Position numbers and translations under genes: made by a program. Shown piece by piece: positions 33,598 through 41,462 of a stretch of 64,000 nucleotides of DNA. Origin of the DNA: an uncultured Candidatus Saccharibacteria bacterium. GTDB lineage: Bacteria > Patescibacteriota > Saccharimonadia > Saccharimonadales > Saccharimonadaceae. How positions within the stretch are numbered: the first letter of the stretch is position 1; every line of letters begins with the position of its first letter. Below the pieces are notes generated by a model, which saw only the letters and a program-made list of their open reading frames with translations, searched no databases and was not told the DNA's origin. The DNA lies in contig CANENS010000002.1 in the NCBI GenBank assembly GCA_947428935.1, forward strand, positions 1-64,000, in the 5' to 3' direction.

Positions 33598-33674
33598 TGG
33601 TGGGTCGCGAGGGGCTCGAACCCCCGACCTTCTCGGTGTAAACGAGACGCTCTAGCCAGCTGAGCTAGCGACCC
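33598..33674 (-). tRNA. tRNA-Val (UAC)
   Basis: Reverse complement: acceptor GGGTCGC/GCGACCC, D arm GCTC...GAGC, anticodon loop TTTACAC (anticodon TAC), T arm GGGGG-TTCGAGC-CCCTC, discriminator A and encoded CCA. Reads GTN codons. Confidence 0.97.
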
Positions 33675-33788
33675 AATCAGTACTGTATTAGTATAGCATA
33701 TTTTTCTTAAATTGGGGGACTTTTCTTGGATAAGAGCATAAAATAACCGTTAAAAGTGGCATTGAAAAAGCGCTAGGATAGCCTAGCG

Positions 33789-34682
33789 CTAAGGCAGCAT
33801 GCTGCCTTTAAAAATATTGAGGGTTTTTAGCTCGTCGGTGTCAAAATAATCGTGAATGCGGCAAAATGTTTTGGACCCAGTATGAAGTACCAAAATTGGT
33901 ATTTCATACTGGTCAGACGCTCTTTTCGAATTATCGTCAATTTGATCAATACAAAGTACGCAATCCTGGGTGATAGGTGCCTGGTGAATGACTGGACCAA
34001 CACAAGTTACCCCCTGCGTTTTGACCGAGATTTGCGGATAAGTCTGATTCTGGAGTGATGCAGTGATTAGATCCTCGGCGTCCAGAAGTTCCTCTTCTTC
34101 TGCGCCTAGCTCCATACGATTTCTAGCCCAATTTCTAGTGTCGGCGTCCAGCGATTTAATCAATCCGATCATCTCGGCGACAATACCAGAGCGGTAGCCG
34201 TACCATACCAAACCAGGGAAGTGCGATAAATTCCGCTCACTATTTAGAGTGAAGCTTAAATAAGGACGTTCCTTGGCGGTTTCTTCAATTGTGGGCCGTT
34301 CGTAGTTAGTGCGTACGCGACTCAAGATATAGAACTTTTCGTCTTCGCAACTGAGATGTTGGACGGGTTTTTCAATCTTATCCACGGGGTAAAGTGAGTC
34401 GATGATTGATTGCGTGGCGTAGTCGCGGCATTTTTGGTAAGATTCCAGTAACGCTTGTCTGGTTTTGAAGGCGTTTTCCTTATCCTCTTTGCTCATGCAT
34501 TTTGCAAAATAAGACGACTCTGTGATCAACGAAGCTAAAACTAGTTCGTGCAGTTGTGTATTGACGTCTGCTTCGGTTAGATTAGCATAAGGGCTCATAG
34601 CCTTGAAAAAGGCACCGCCGTTGGCGTTTGCAGCCATGAATTCTTCTATGCTCATCGTGATTGCTTGTGATTTTTTGGCCAT
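33789..34682 (-). CDS. Hypothetical soluble protein (297 aa)
   Basis: Starts at ATG 34682 with AAGGAGGG upstream, one of the better ribosome sites here. No signal peptide or membrane segment. N-terminal half is helical (TMSIEEFMAANANGG, LHELVLASLITES, ALLESYQKCRDYATQS); the C-terminal part is mixed with C-x2-C-like spacing (CVLCIDQIDD). No catalytic pattern recognised. It lies between tRNA-Val and complete cassette gene 13. A hairpin AGCGCTAGG...CCTAGCGCT follows the stop. Function unknown. Confidence 0.65.
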   Translation of the reverse strand: MAKKSQAITMSIEEFMAANANGGAFFKAMSPYANLTEADVNTQLHELVLASLITESSYFAKCMSKEDKENAFKTRQALLESYQKCRDYATQSIIDSLYPVDKIEKPVQHLSCEDEKFYILSRVRTNYERPTIEETAKERPYLSFTLNSERNLSHFPGLVWYGYRSGIVAEMIGLIKSLDADTRNWARNRMELGAEEEELLDAEDLITASLQNQTYPQISVKTQGVTCVGPVIHQAPITQDCVLCIDQIDDNSKRASDQYEIPILVLHTGSKTFCRIHDYFDTDELKTLNIFKGSMLP

Positions 34683-34854
34683 ACATGACCCTCCTTTTCT
34701 GATAAAGAACTCCCTTTTCTATTTTGCCATACTTTACTATAGAAGTCAATAGAACTTTTTTGACTTTGTTGCAAATTGTTATCTTTCAAAAGCCTGAATT
34801 CGGGGAAGAAAACCTAATCCTTAGACTCGGATACATGATCATAATCCTTATATA

Positions 34855-35256
34855 TTACTGTCTAGCTAGGCAGCGGAGGGGGAAGCCGTACCAGCGACGG
34901 TCGTCGTGACTGGATGAGTCGACGTTAGATTCATTGAACCCAAGATGATGCGCATAACGGTTATCAGTAGAATCAGCTTTTGACGACCATCCGTATCCTC
35001 CAAGACCAGAATATCTCAGTCTAGCAATATTGGAAAAAAACATCCCGCTGCGAACGAAATAAAGGGGCGCTTCGGCAATATTATAGCTCTTCCCGTCCGT
35101 TCCAGTGCCAGTCACACTACCGCTATTAATTCCCGTAGCAATGCCATATGGAGCAAGCAGTGCATAGAACGACCCATTATCCGTGGTGTTGCTGGTAGGC
35201 AGTTGCCGAAGCGCCCCTTTAGTTTGTGGTAAAGAGTCGTATTTAGTTGATCGCAT
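34855..35256 (-). CDS. FISUMP/C-type-lectin-like variable protein, complete locus 13
   Basis: 133 aa from ATG 35256 on the minus strand. The first ~45 codons and the promoter/leader are nearly identical to locus 7, then GSVTGTGTDGKSYNIAEAPLYFVRSG and a different variable cassette (MFFSNIARLRYSGLGGYGWSSKADS...), ending RWYGFPLRCLARQ. A perfect 18-base inverted repeat (AAAGGGGCGCTTCGGCAA and its inverse) brackets the N-terminal part. The W-S-S and R-C residues of the FISUMP fold are kept. No signal peptide, so either a truncated or a cytoplasmic form. With locus 7 it is one of two copies with a promoter. Confidence 0.6.
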   Translation of the reverse strand: MRSTKYDSLPQTKGALRQLPTSNTTDNGSFYALLAPYGIATGINSGSVTGTGTDGKSYNIAEAPLYFVRSGMFFSNIARLRYSGLGGYGWSSKADSTDNRYAHHLGFNESNVDSSSHDDRRWYGFPLRCLARQ

Positions 35257-35292
35257 CACTACAGATCCAGCCGAAACTAGCAGCTTATCTCT

Positions 35293-35321
35293 ATCCTATC
35301 ACACTTATGCTAAAAAGTCAA
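35293..35321 (-). promoter_or_regulatory. Promoter of complete cassette gene 13
   Basis: TTGACT (35321-35316), 17 bases with AGCATAAGTGTGA, TAGGAT (35298-35293); identical to the locus 7 promoter. The shared leader follows. Confidence 0.75.
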
Positions 35322-35481
35322 TATATTTTTCTGGCTTTGATCTTCGAGCGTTACGTTAGTGGGATAAAAGTCGACAAAGCGGAATTTTGACCTTCGCTAA
35401 CTAGCGTGCTAAACTAGTCAGACAAGACTTGCGAAGACGGACGGGGAAGTTGGAACTGTAGTACTTTACGAGAGGAGGCAG

Positions 35482-36333
35482 ATGATGCCGAAACAGGAAT
35501 TCAAAGCAAACATGACGAAAGAGGAAATGCGGCGAGGTATGCGTATGGACTGTACGGGTCGGCTTTATGATGCGGAGAAGATGTATACTTTCCTTAAGGG
35601 TTATTTTATTGGACGAAAGATGAATGAAGCTTTGAAGGCGCTTGGTTATATGCGTGAGCATCATGCAGAGCAGTTACGTGCAGATGGGCAGCCCTATGAG
35701 ATTCATCCGCTAATGATGGCCTGTATGGCGGTGTATTTGTCGGATGAGGAGAATATCACGGAGGATGTTTATGTGACGATTCTCTTGCACGACGTGTCGG
35801 AAGAAACGGGTACACCGGTAGATGAATTACCATTTAGTTATAAGGCGCGTCGAGGCGTAAAATATATGACCAAGATGAGTTTGCCGGATGAGACGAAATT
35901 TGAGTTAAGACGGCGCTATTGTTACGAATTGCTTGAGAGCAAAGAGGCCACGATCGTGAAGGCGATTGATCGTTATGCAAATTTTCTGACTATGGTGGGG
36001 GCGCTGGGGATCAAGAGGATTATCAAAAATGTGGTCGAGACCGATATGTTGCTTTTGCCGGTTTTGCGCCAAGCGGAGCAAAAGTGGCCAGAACTATCGA
36101 ACCTTTTGCATTCGCTAAGGACTAATATTCAGGGTATTATGGAAACGTGTGCGAAAGAACACCATGTCAAATTGATCGATCCGAAGTTTGTGAATGCTTT
36201 GGAGGTAATAGATTTTTCTTATTTGATTACGGGTGCGGAACCGTCAGTGGAGGCTTTGATGGCTCTAGAGAAGGAACGTGTGTTTCGGGAGGAATTTTGG
36301 CCGAAGTGGCAAGCAGAACATCAACATAACTGA
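35482..36333 (+). CDS. RelA/SpoT-type HD hydrolase
   Basis: 283 aa. GAGGAGG site. Contains the RSH-type HD domain signature: GQPYEIHPLMMACMAV (for Y.xHP), TILLHDVSEETG (HD) and AIDRYANFLTM (distal D/N). No synthetase (RelA) or TGS/ACT domain. Such stand-alone proteins resemble small alarmone hydrolases, which degrade (p)ppGpp, but the sequence is diverged enough that another nucleotide substrate is possible. A strong terminator follows the stop. Confidence 0.7.
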   Translation: MMPKQEFKANMTKEEMRRGMRMDCTGRLYDAEKMYTFLKGYFIGRKMNEALKALGYMREHHAEQLRADGQPYEIHPLMMACMAVYLSDEENITEDVYVTILLHDVSEETGTPVDELPFSYKARRGVKYMTKMSLPDETKFELRRRYCYELLESKEATIVKAIDRYANFLTMVGALGIKRIIKNVVETDMLLLPVLRQAEQKWPELSNLLHSLRTNIQGIMETCAKEHHVKLIDPKFVNALEVIDFSYLITGAEPSVEALMALEKERVFREEFWPKWQAEHQHN

Positions 36334-36366
36334 GATGTAAGTACATTCGATCTCGTGACGAGGTAT

Positions 36367-36396
36367 GGGCGGTACTATAAGTACCGCCCAACTTTT
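36367..36396 (+). terminator. Rho-independent terminator
   Basis: Perfect GGGCGGTAC-TATAA-GTACCGCCC stem followed by AACTTTT, 33 bases after the RSH-type gene. Confidence 0.85.
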
Positions 36397-36472
36397 GTAT
36401 AGAAGGATGATGAGGTGTGGTATAATATAAAGAGTGAAATACTTTTAATGGATCATAGGAAAGGATAGGGCG

Positions 36473-38248
36473 ATGGGATCTTCAGGGAACGAAGTGGAGA
36501 AAATGCGGCATACGCTGAGTCATGTTTTGGCGGCGGCTGTGCAGGAGCTTTATCCGACAGCGAAGTTTGGGATTGGGCCGGCGATTGAAAACGGGTTTTA
36601 TTATGATATTGATTTTGGTAAAGTGAAAGTTTCGGAGGGGGATCTGGCGAAGATTGAGAAAAAAATGCGCGGGGTCATTATGCGTGGCTGTGAGATGAAA
36701 CGGCGAGTGGTATCGCGGGGCGAAGCGGTGGAGTGGGCCGAGGAACAGGACCAGAAATATAAGAAGGAGCTGATTCACGAATTGCAGAACGATGAGGAAG
36801 TGAGCTTTTATGATCTCTACGATGCACGAACGGGGGAAGTGTTGTTTACGGACCTTTGTAAGGGCCCACACGTGAAGAACTTGGAGGAAATTGGAGCTTT
36901 TCAGCTGTCGCGTCTTGCTGGGGCTTATTGGCGTGGTGATGAGAAGCGTGAGATGTTGACCCGGATTTATGGTTTGGCTTTTGCGACCGAGGAAGAGCTG
37001 GAGGCATATTTGGTGCGCCAGGAAGAAGCGAAGCAGCGCGATCATCGGAAGCTGGGGAAGGAGCTGGAATTATATTGTTTTTCGGATTTGGTGGGAGCGG
37101 GGCTGCCGATGTTCACGCCGCGAGGGACGATTCTGCGCAATATGCTGGCAGATTTCGCGAATGGTTATCGCGAAAGGTGTGGCTATCGGAAAGTTTGTAT
37201 TCCGCATATTGCCAATGTGGAGCTGTATAAGACCTCGGGGCATTATCAGAAATTCCCGGAGCTGCTCAAATTTATTAGTCAAGAAAGTGGTGATGAATTG
37301 GCTTTGAAGCCAGTGAATTGCCCGCATCATTCGCAGATTTTTGCTAGTGTACCGCGTTCCTACAAAGAGTTACCAGTAAAATATCTCGAAACCACGATGG
37401 TTTATCGTGATGAACGCAAAGGGGAATTAGGCGGGCTTTCGAGGGTGCGTGCGATTACGCAAGATGATTCGCATGTTTTTTGTACTGAAGATCAAGTTGA
37501 GCAAGTTTTTGGCGAGTTGATTGAGAGTGCGAAGGATTTGTATCAGAAAGTGGGGATGAAATTAAGCCTGCGATTGAGTTTTCGCGATGATAGTGATGGC
37601 TATATTGGGGATGAAAAGATGTGGGAAAAGGCGCAGGCGGCGATTGAGCGTATGGCGCGGAAGTTTGAGATGGAGTATAGTATTGGGCTGGGCGAGGCAG
37701 CGATGTATGGACCGAAGATGGATTTCATGGCGATGGATGCTTTGGGTCGGCAGTGGCAGCTTGCGACAGTGCAGCTCGACTACGCAATGCCAGAGCGATT
37801 TGGATTGGAGTATACGGATGCTGATGGTAGTAAGAAAACGCCGATTATGATTCACTGCGCGCTTTTAGGGGCGATTGAACGCTTTATGAGTATTTTCATT
37901 GAGCATACCGCGGGATGGTTCCCGTTGTGGTGTGCGCCAGAGCAAGTGCGGATTTTGACGGTAAATGACCAAGTCGAGGGCTATGTTGAGGAAGTTGAGG
38001 AGGTTTTGCGCGGAGTGGTGTTGCAGGAGCCGGTGGCGGAAAATCATTTGCGTTTTGAGAAAGATTTGAGCGACGATAGTCTTGGTAAGAAAATCAAGAA
38101 AGCCACGGAGATGAAGATCCCGGTAGTGCTGATTGTGGGGCCGAAGGACATGGAGGCGCGCGAAGTAAGCGTGCGGACGCGCGATGGGGAAGAGAAGGTG
38201 AAGCTCGAAGATTTGTCGGGGTGGTTGATTCGGCAAAATGGGCAGTAG
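36473..38248 (+). CDS. thrS: Threonyl-tRNA synthetase without TGS domain
   Basis: 591 aa class II synthetase charging tRNA-Thr. It starts directly with the editing domain (HTLSHVLAAAVQE, CKGPHV), so the ~60-residue TGS domain of E. coli ThrRS (642 aa) is missing. Catalytic motif 2 (TMVYRDERKGELGGLSRVRAITQDDSH), zinc-binding C/H residues (NCPHHSQIF), motif 3 (GAIERFMSIFIEH) and a C-terminal anticodon domain are present. TATAAT at about 36430 and AAAGGATAGGG before the ATG. Confidence 0.96.
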   Translation: MGSSGNEVEKMRHTLSHVLAAAVQELYPTAKFGIGPAIENGFYYDIDFGKVKVSEGDLAKIEKKMRGVIMRGCEMKRRVVSRGEAVEWAEEQDQKYKKELIHELQNDEEVSFYDLYDARTGEVLFTDLCKGPHVKNLEEIGAFQLSRLAGAYWRGDEKREMLTRIYGLAFATEEELEAYLVRQEEAKQRDHRKLGKELELYCFSDLVGAGLPMFTPRGTILRNMLADFANGYRERCGYRKVCIPHIANVELYKTSGHYQKFPELLKFISQESGDELALKPVNCPHHSQIFASVPRSYKELPVKYLETTMVYRDERKGELGGLSRVRAITQDDSHVFCTEDQVEQVFGELIESAKDLYQKVGMKLSLRLSFRDDSDGYIGDEKMWEKAQAAIERMARKFEMEYSIGLGEAAMYGPKMDFMAMDALGRQWQLATVQLDYAMPERFGLEYTDADGSKKTPIMIHCALLGAIERFMSIFIEHTAGWFPLWCAPEQVRILTVNDQVEGYVEEVEEVLRGVVLQEPVAENHLRFEKDLSDDSLGKKIKKATEMKIPVVLIVGPKDMEAREVSVRTRDGEEKVKLEDLSGWLIRQNGQ

Positions 38249-38283
38249 AACGAAAAATGGTTTTGTGATGGGACGGATTCATT

Positions 38284-38441
38284 TATAATGTTATGTGCAT
38301 CTAGGAGTTGAAAGCGTATGCTGACAACTCTAATGTCATGCGTGTCTTCCGGCATTTGGCAACTATCGGCCGTTTAGGCCACAGTGCATAGCTCTCGTTA
38401 AACTACCCCCGGCCAAACGGTCGGGGGATTCCTTTTTGGTA
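38284..38441 (+). ncRNA. Candidate small structured RNA between thrS and miaA
   Basis: TATAAT at 38284-38289, then ~110 bases without a frame, then a strong terminator. The 5' part folds as GAGTTG-AA-AGC-GTAT-GCT-GA-CAACTC, a stem with an AA/GA internal loop; a second hairpin CGGCC...GGCC follows. miaA has its own -10 further on, so this is probably an independent RNA. I recognise no known family; not SRP RNA, as the tetraloop core is missing. Confidence 0.5.
38406..38437 (+). terminator. Rho-independent terminator
   Basis: CCCCCGGCC-AAA-CGGTCGGGGG stem then ATTCCTTTTT. It ends the candidate small RNA. Confidence 0.85.
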
Positions 38442-38464
38442 TTTTTATGTTATAGTTTTAGATA

Positions 38465-39247
38465 ATGAGTTTTAATAAAACAATTGTGATTTTAGGCCCG
38501 ACGGCGTCGGGGAAGACGGGAGTGAGTATTGACATTGCGCGAGAAATCGAGCGGCGAGCGCTGTCGTCGCCGAAAGGAGAGTCCGCTGGCTTTACTGTGG
38601 TGGAAATCATCTCGGCGGATTCCCGGGCGATTTATCGGGAGATGGATATCGGGACGGCGAAGCCGAGCTTAGCGGAGCAGGTGGGAATTAAGCACTGGGG
38701 AATTGATTTGGTGAATCCGGGTGAGCGTTTTACAGTAGCAGATTGGAAGTCGTATGCGGAAGCGAAAATTAGGGAAATTCGCGGGCAGGGGAAGTTGCCA
38801 ATGGTTGTGGGTGGGACAGGGCTCTATATCGATGCTTTGATTTATGATTATAAATTTAGTGAACAGGCGAAGCGTACGCAAAATGATCGTAATGGGGACT
38901 GTGCAAAATTTTTAATCATAGGCGTAAAGTGGAAACCGGAAGACCTAAAGGCACGAATTACAGAGAGAGTGAATAAATTATTTACTCAAGAACTCTATGC
39001 GGAGATTGGACAACTTGTACAAAAATATGGGTGGGATAATCAGGCGATGAAGAGTAATATTTATCAATTTGCTTGGGGATATATGAAGGGGGATTATAGC
39101 CTGGAAAAAGCAAAAGAACTTTGTGTATACGATGATTGGCATCTTGCGAAACGGCAATTAACCTGGTTCAAACGGAATAAAAAAATTAATTGGTTGCCTC
39201 TTGATGAAATAAGGCCATATGTGATAAAATGTATACAAGATGAGTAA
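38465..39247 (+). CDS. miaA: tRNA dimethylallyltransferase
   Basis: 260 aa. TATAGT at 38451-38456, eight bases before the ATG. Adds dimethylallyl to A37 of tRNAs reading UNN codons. P-loop LGPTASGKTG at 10-18, SADSRAIYREMDIGTAKP (with R for the usual Q) and VVGGTGLYIDALIYDYKF are clear. The substrate-binding insert is reduced, and the protein is shorter than the E. coli one (316 aa). Overlaps the next gene by eight bases. Confidence 0.92.
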   Translation: MSFNKTIVILGPTASGKTGVSIDIAREIERRALSSPKGESAGFTVVEIISADSRAIYREMDIGTAKPSLAEQVGIKHWGIDLVNPGERFTVADWKSYAEAKIREIRGQGKLPMVVGGTGLYIDALIYDYKFSEQAKRTQNDRNGDCAKFLIIGVKWKPEDLKARITERVNKLFTQELYAEIGQLVQKYGWDNQAMKSNIYQFAWGYMKGDYSLEKAKELCVYDDWHLAKRQLTWFKRNKKINWLPLDEIRPYVIKCIQDE

Positions 39248-39869
39248 AGAAAATAATACTCCAATAGAAAAATTGTTCGGTTCGAAAACGCGGGCGAAGC
39301 TTTTGGAGCTGTTTTTCGAAAATACTACGAAATCTTATTATGTACGTGAGATTACACGCGTGATTGAGGAGCAAATTAATTCGGTGCGGCGGGAGTTGAT
39401 GAATTTGGAGAGTATTGGGATTGTGCGTAACGAAACTTATGATAATAAGGTCTATTATTCGGCGAATATGAAGCATCCCTATGCGCACGCTTTTCAAGAG
39501 ATTTTTGGACGTAAGGTGACGCCGGCGAAGGTGCAAGAAGTACGGCAGGCGGCGACCAAAGGAGCTTGGGACGATTATATTCGACCGGTGGCGAAATATT
39601 TGCGTGCTATGATGATCACGAACCGCTTGCCGGGGCAGGATGGAGTTGATATGCTTTTGGTGGGGGATGATCGGACCAAGAAATTAACGCGTTGGGCAGA
39701 GGTGGTGGAGAAGAAACGGGGAAAGCCGATGAATTACGTGATTATGGGGCGGGACGATTTTCTATATCGTAAGAGTGTGCGTGATCGCTTTGTGCTGGAA
39801 ATTTTAGAGATGGAGATGACAGATTTGTATGATCCAGAGGGAATCATTCGGAATGAAGTCGAGTATTAG
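39240..39869 (+). CDS. Winged-helix regulator with nucleotidyltransferase-like C-terminus
   Basis: 209 aa. TAAAAT at 39225-39230 is nine bases before the ATG, inside miaA. Residues 1-75 are an ArsR-like winged helix (SKTRAKLLELFFENTTKSYYVREITRVIEEQINSVRRELMNLESIGIV, then a wing). The rest (VDMLLVGDDRTKKLTRWAEVVEKKRGKPMNYVIMG) resembles the nucleotidyltransferase-like domain that follows such wHTH regions in many CPR and archaeal proteins. Probably a transcription factor; target unknown. Confidence 0.7.
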   Translation: MSKENNTPIEKLFGSKTRAKLLELFFENTTKSYYVREITRVIEEQINSVRRELMNLESIGIVRNETYDNKVYYSANMKHPYAHAFQEIFGRKVTPAKVQEVRQAATKGAWDDYIRPVAKYLRAMMITNRLPGQDGVDMLLVGDDRTKKLTRWAEVVEKKRGKPMNYVIMGRDDFLYRKSVRDRFVLEILEMEMTDLYDPEGIIRNEVEY

Positions 39870-39966
39870 GGGGTTTCGTATTTTGTTTTTTTGGACTAGT
39901 TGAAATCTGTTGGCTTTTAGGGTTCGGTTAAGTTAAGGCGTGGTATAATGAGGAAAGGAGGCAGAA

Positions 39967-40422
39967 ATGTTTGAAATTGAAAGTAAAAATCCGGATGAAG
40001 TAACGATTGTAGTGAAGGGACGCGCGATTAAATTTGATTTCGTCAAGGGGGAGGTTAATGCTGATCTTGAGGTGGGAACGATTGTTGGGCCGGGAGAATT
40101 TGAGATTGGCGAAGCGGCGATTCGAGGGATTGCAACCGAGAATAAACAGACGATTTATGATGTGGTGATTGGAAAAGTACACATTGGTATCATTGGCGGG
40201 AATGAGGAGGCGATTGCTTTGGATGAGCTAGGGGTAGCGGATATTTTGTGTACGTCCTCGGTGCGAGCGGTGCGCGAAATTGAGCCAAAAATAGTAATCG
40301 CGACTGGGAATATTGATGGTATGGTGACGGAGCTGAAGTTGACGCCGAAGACCGAGAAAAAGTTTAAGGTGAAGAGCTTGGATGCTCTGCCGGCGGCGAT
40401 GGAAGTGATCGCTTTGACGTAA
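39967..40422 (+). CDS. Half-length MBL-fold (UlaG-like) protein without metal site
   Basis: 151 aa with GGAGG site. Sequence blocks match the C-terminal half of UlaG-like metallo-beta-lactamase-fold proteins: IVGPGEFEIGEAAIRGIAT, IYDVVIGKVHIGIIGG, LDELGVADILCTSSVRAVREIEPKIVIATG. The HxHxDH metal-binding motif of the N-terminal half is absent. The N-terminal 40 residues are a short substitute. It cannot be a conventional hydrolase; a binding role or structural function is likely. Precedes the M50 protease by 12 bases. Confidence 0.6.
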   Translation: MFEIESKNPDEVTIVVKGRAIKFDFVKGEVNADLEVGTIVGPGEFEIGEAAIRGIATENKQTIYDVVIGKVHIGIIGGNEEAIALDELGVADILCTSSVRAVREIEPKIVIATGNIDGMVTELKLTPKTEKKFKVKSLDALPAAMEVIALT

Positions 40423-40434
40423 CGAAGGAGTGGT

Positions 40435-41073
40435 ATGGCTCAGTTGATCAGCCTTTTGATTGTTTTTGCAATTATTCTGTTATCGATGATGCTGCACGAG
40501 CTGGCGCACGGGTTGGTGGCGTATTGGCTAGGGGATAACACGGCGAAGGCAGAGGGGAGATTAACGCTCAATCCCTTGAAGCACTTGGATCCGATTTTGT
40601 CGGTTTTGATGCCGTTGATGCTTTTTCTAAGTGGCGGGCCGATTTTTGGTGGCGCTAAACCGGTTCCGATTAATACGCGGAATCTGAAATATGGGGCTTG
40701 GGGAATGGCTCTGGTAGCGATCGCGGGTCCAATTACTAACTTTTTGATTGCTTTTGTGGCCTTTCTGATTGGATATTTTAGTGGTGGCCTGTTTGCGGCG
40801 GGGTTGATGGGCACGATCTGGGGCTATCTCGTGTCAGTGAATCTGGGTTTCGGTGTGTTTAATCTGATTCCGATTCCGCCGCTTGATGGTTCGCGAGTGC
40901 TTTATGCGATTGCGCCGGATGGAGTTCGGGAAGTGATGACAAAGATGGAGCAGCTCGGTGTATTCTTGATTATGATTATTGTGGTGGCGTTTCCGAGTGT
41001 GATTTCAACGATTATGGGCGGAGGTGTTGATGCGATCCTTAAGGCCTTTTTCTGGATTGTTGGGGTAAGATAG
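40435..41073 (+). CDS. Site-2 protease family (M50) intramembrane metalloprotease
   Basis: 212 aa. Five hydrophobic segments. Zinc motif HELAHG (HExxH) in the first membrane helix, and NLIPIPPLDGSRVL (NPxPPLDG-type) in the second catalytic helix. GGAKPVPINTRNLKYG is the conserved loop of the YwhC/compact S2P subgroup. No PDZ domain. These enzymes cleave membrane-embedded substrates such as anti-sigma factors. AAGGAG precedes the ATG; coupled to the MBL-like gene. Confidence 0.88.
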   Translation: MAQLISLLIVFAIILLSMMLHELAHGLVAYWLGDNTAKAEGRLTLNPLKHLDPILSVLMPLMLFLSGGPIFGGAKPVPINTRNLKYGAWGMALVAIAGPITNFLIAFVAFLIGYFSGGLFAAGLMGTIWGYLVSVNLGFGVFNLIPIPPLDGSRVLYAIAPDGVREVMTKMEQLGVFLIMIIVVAFPSVISTIMGGGVDAILKAFFWIVGVR

Positions 41074-41182
41074 AATATTCAGGTTTATAGAGTGGATTCC
41101 GTCGTCAGTTTGGCACTGATCGTCTCAGTGTGTAGTAGTGTGTATATATTTGCGTATGCAGTGGATTTGGATTTCGAAAAAA

Positions 41183-41340
41183 TGACTAACGGTCAATTTT
41201 GGTTATTTTCCAGAGGCGAAAATATTGACCGTTGGTCAATATTTTGATAGAAATTATTGACTACTGGTCATTTCTAAGGGAATTACTGACCAATAGTCAT
41301 TTTGCGAAAATTCCAGAGGAAAAATAATGACTGTTGGTCA
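41183..41340. promoter_or_regulatory. Cluster of five TGAC(C/T)-N3-(G/A)GTCA palindromes
   Basis: Sites at 41183, 41226, 41258, 41287 and 41328 (13 bases each), with a sixth at 41628-41640. The second lies in a perfect longer palindrome AATATTGACC/GGTCAATATT. Centre spacings are 43, 32, 29 and 41. They look like operator sites or iterons in an AT-rich 700-base gap upstream of the Nudix-RNase H gene. No regulator gene adjoins. Confidence 0.65.
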
Positions 41341-41462
41341 ATATTGTAAAATTGATCATTGGGTATTATATCAATACGTGGCATAATATTCTTGTGGAAG
41401 GGAATTTTGAAATAAAATCGATATTGGGAAGTTGATTTTTTCTCTTTTGAGAGGAAATGTGC

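Noticed and set aside
1-35259. Cassettes as an integron gene-cassette array
   Set aside because: No attC-type core sites (RYYYAAC/GTTRRRY), no integron integrase, and copies are dispersed on both strands instead of arrayed.
1-35259. Cassettes as CRISPR
   Set aside because: Units are ~200 bp, coding, dispersed, with variable coding interiors; no regular spacer array or cas gene.
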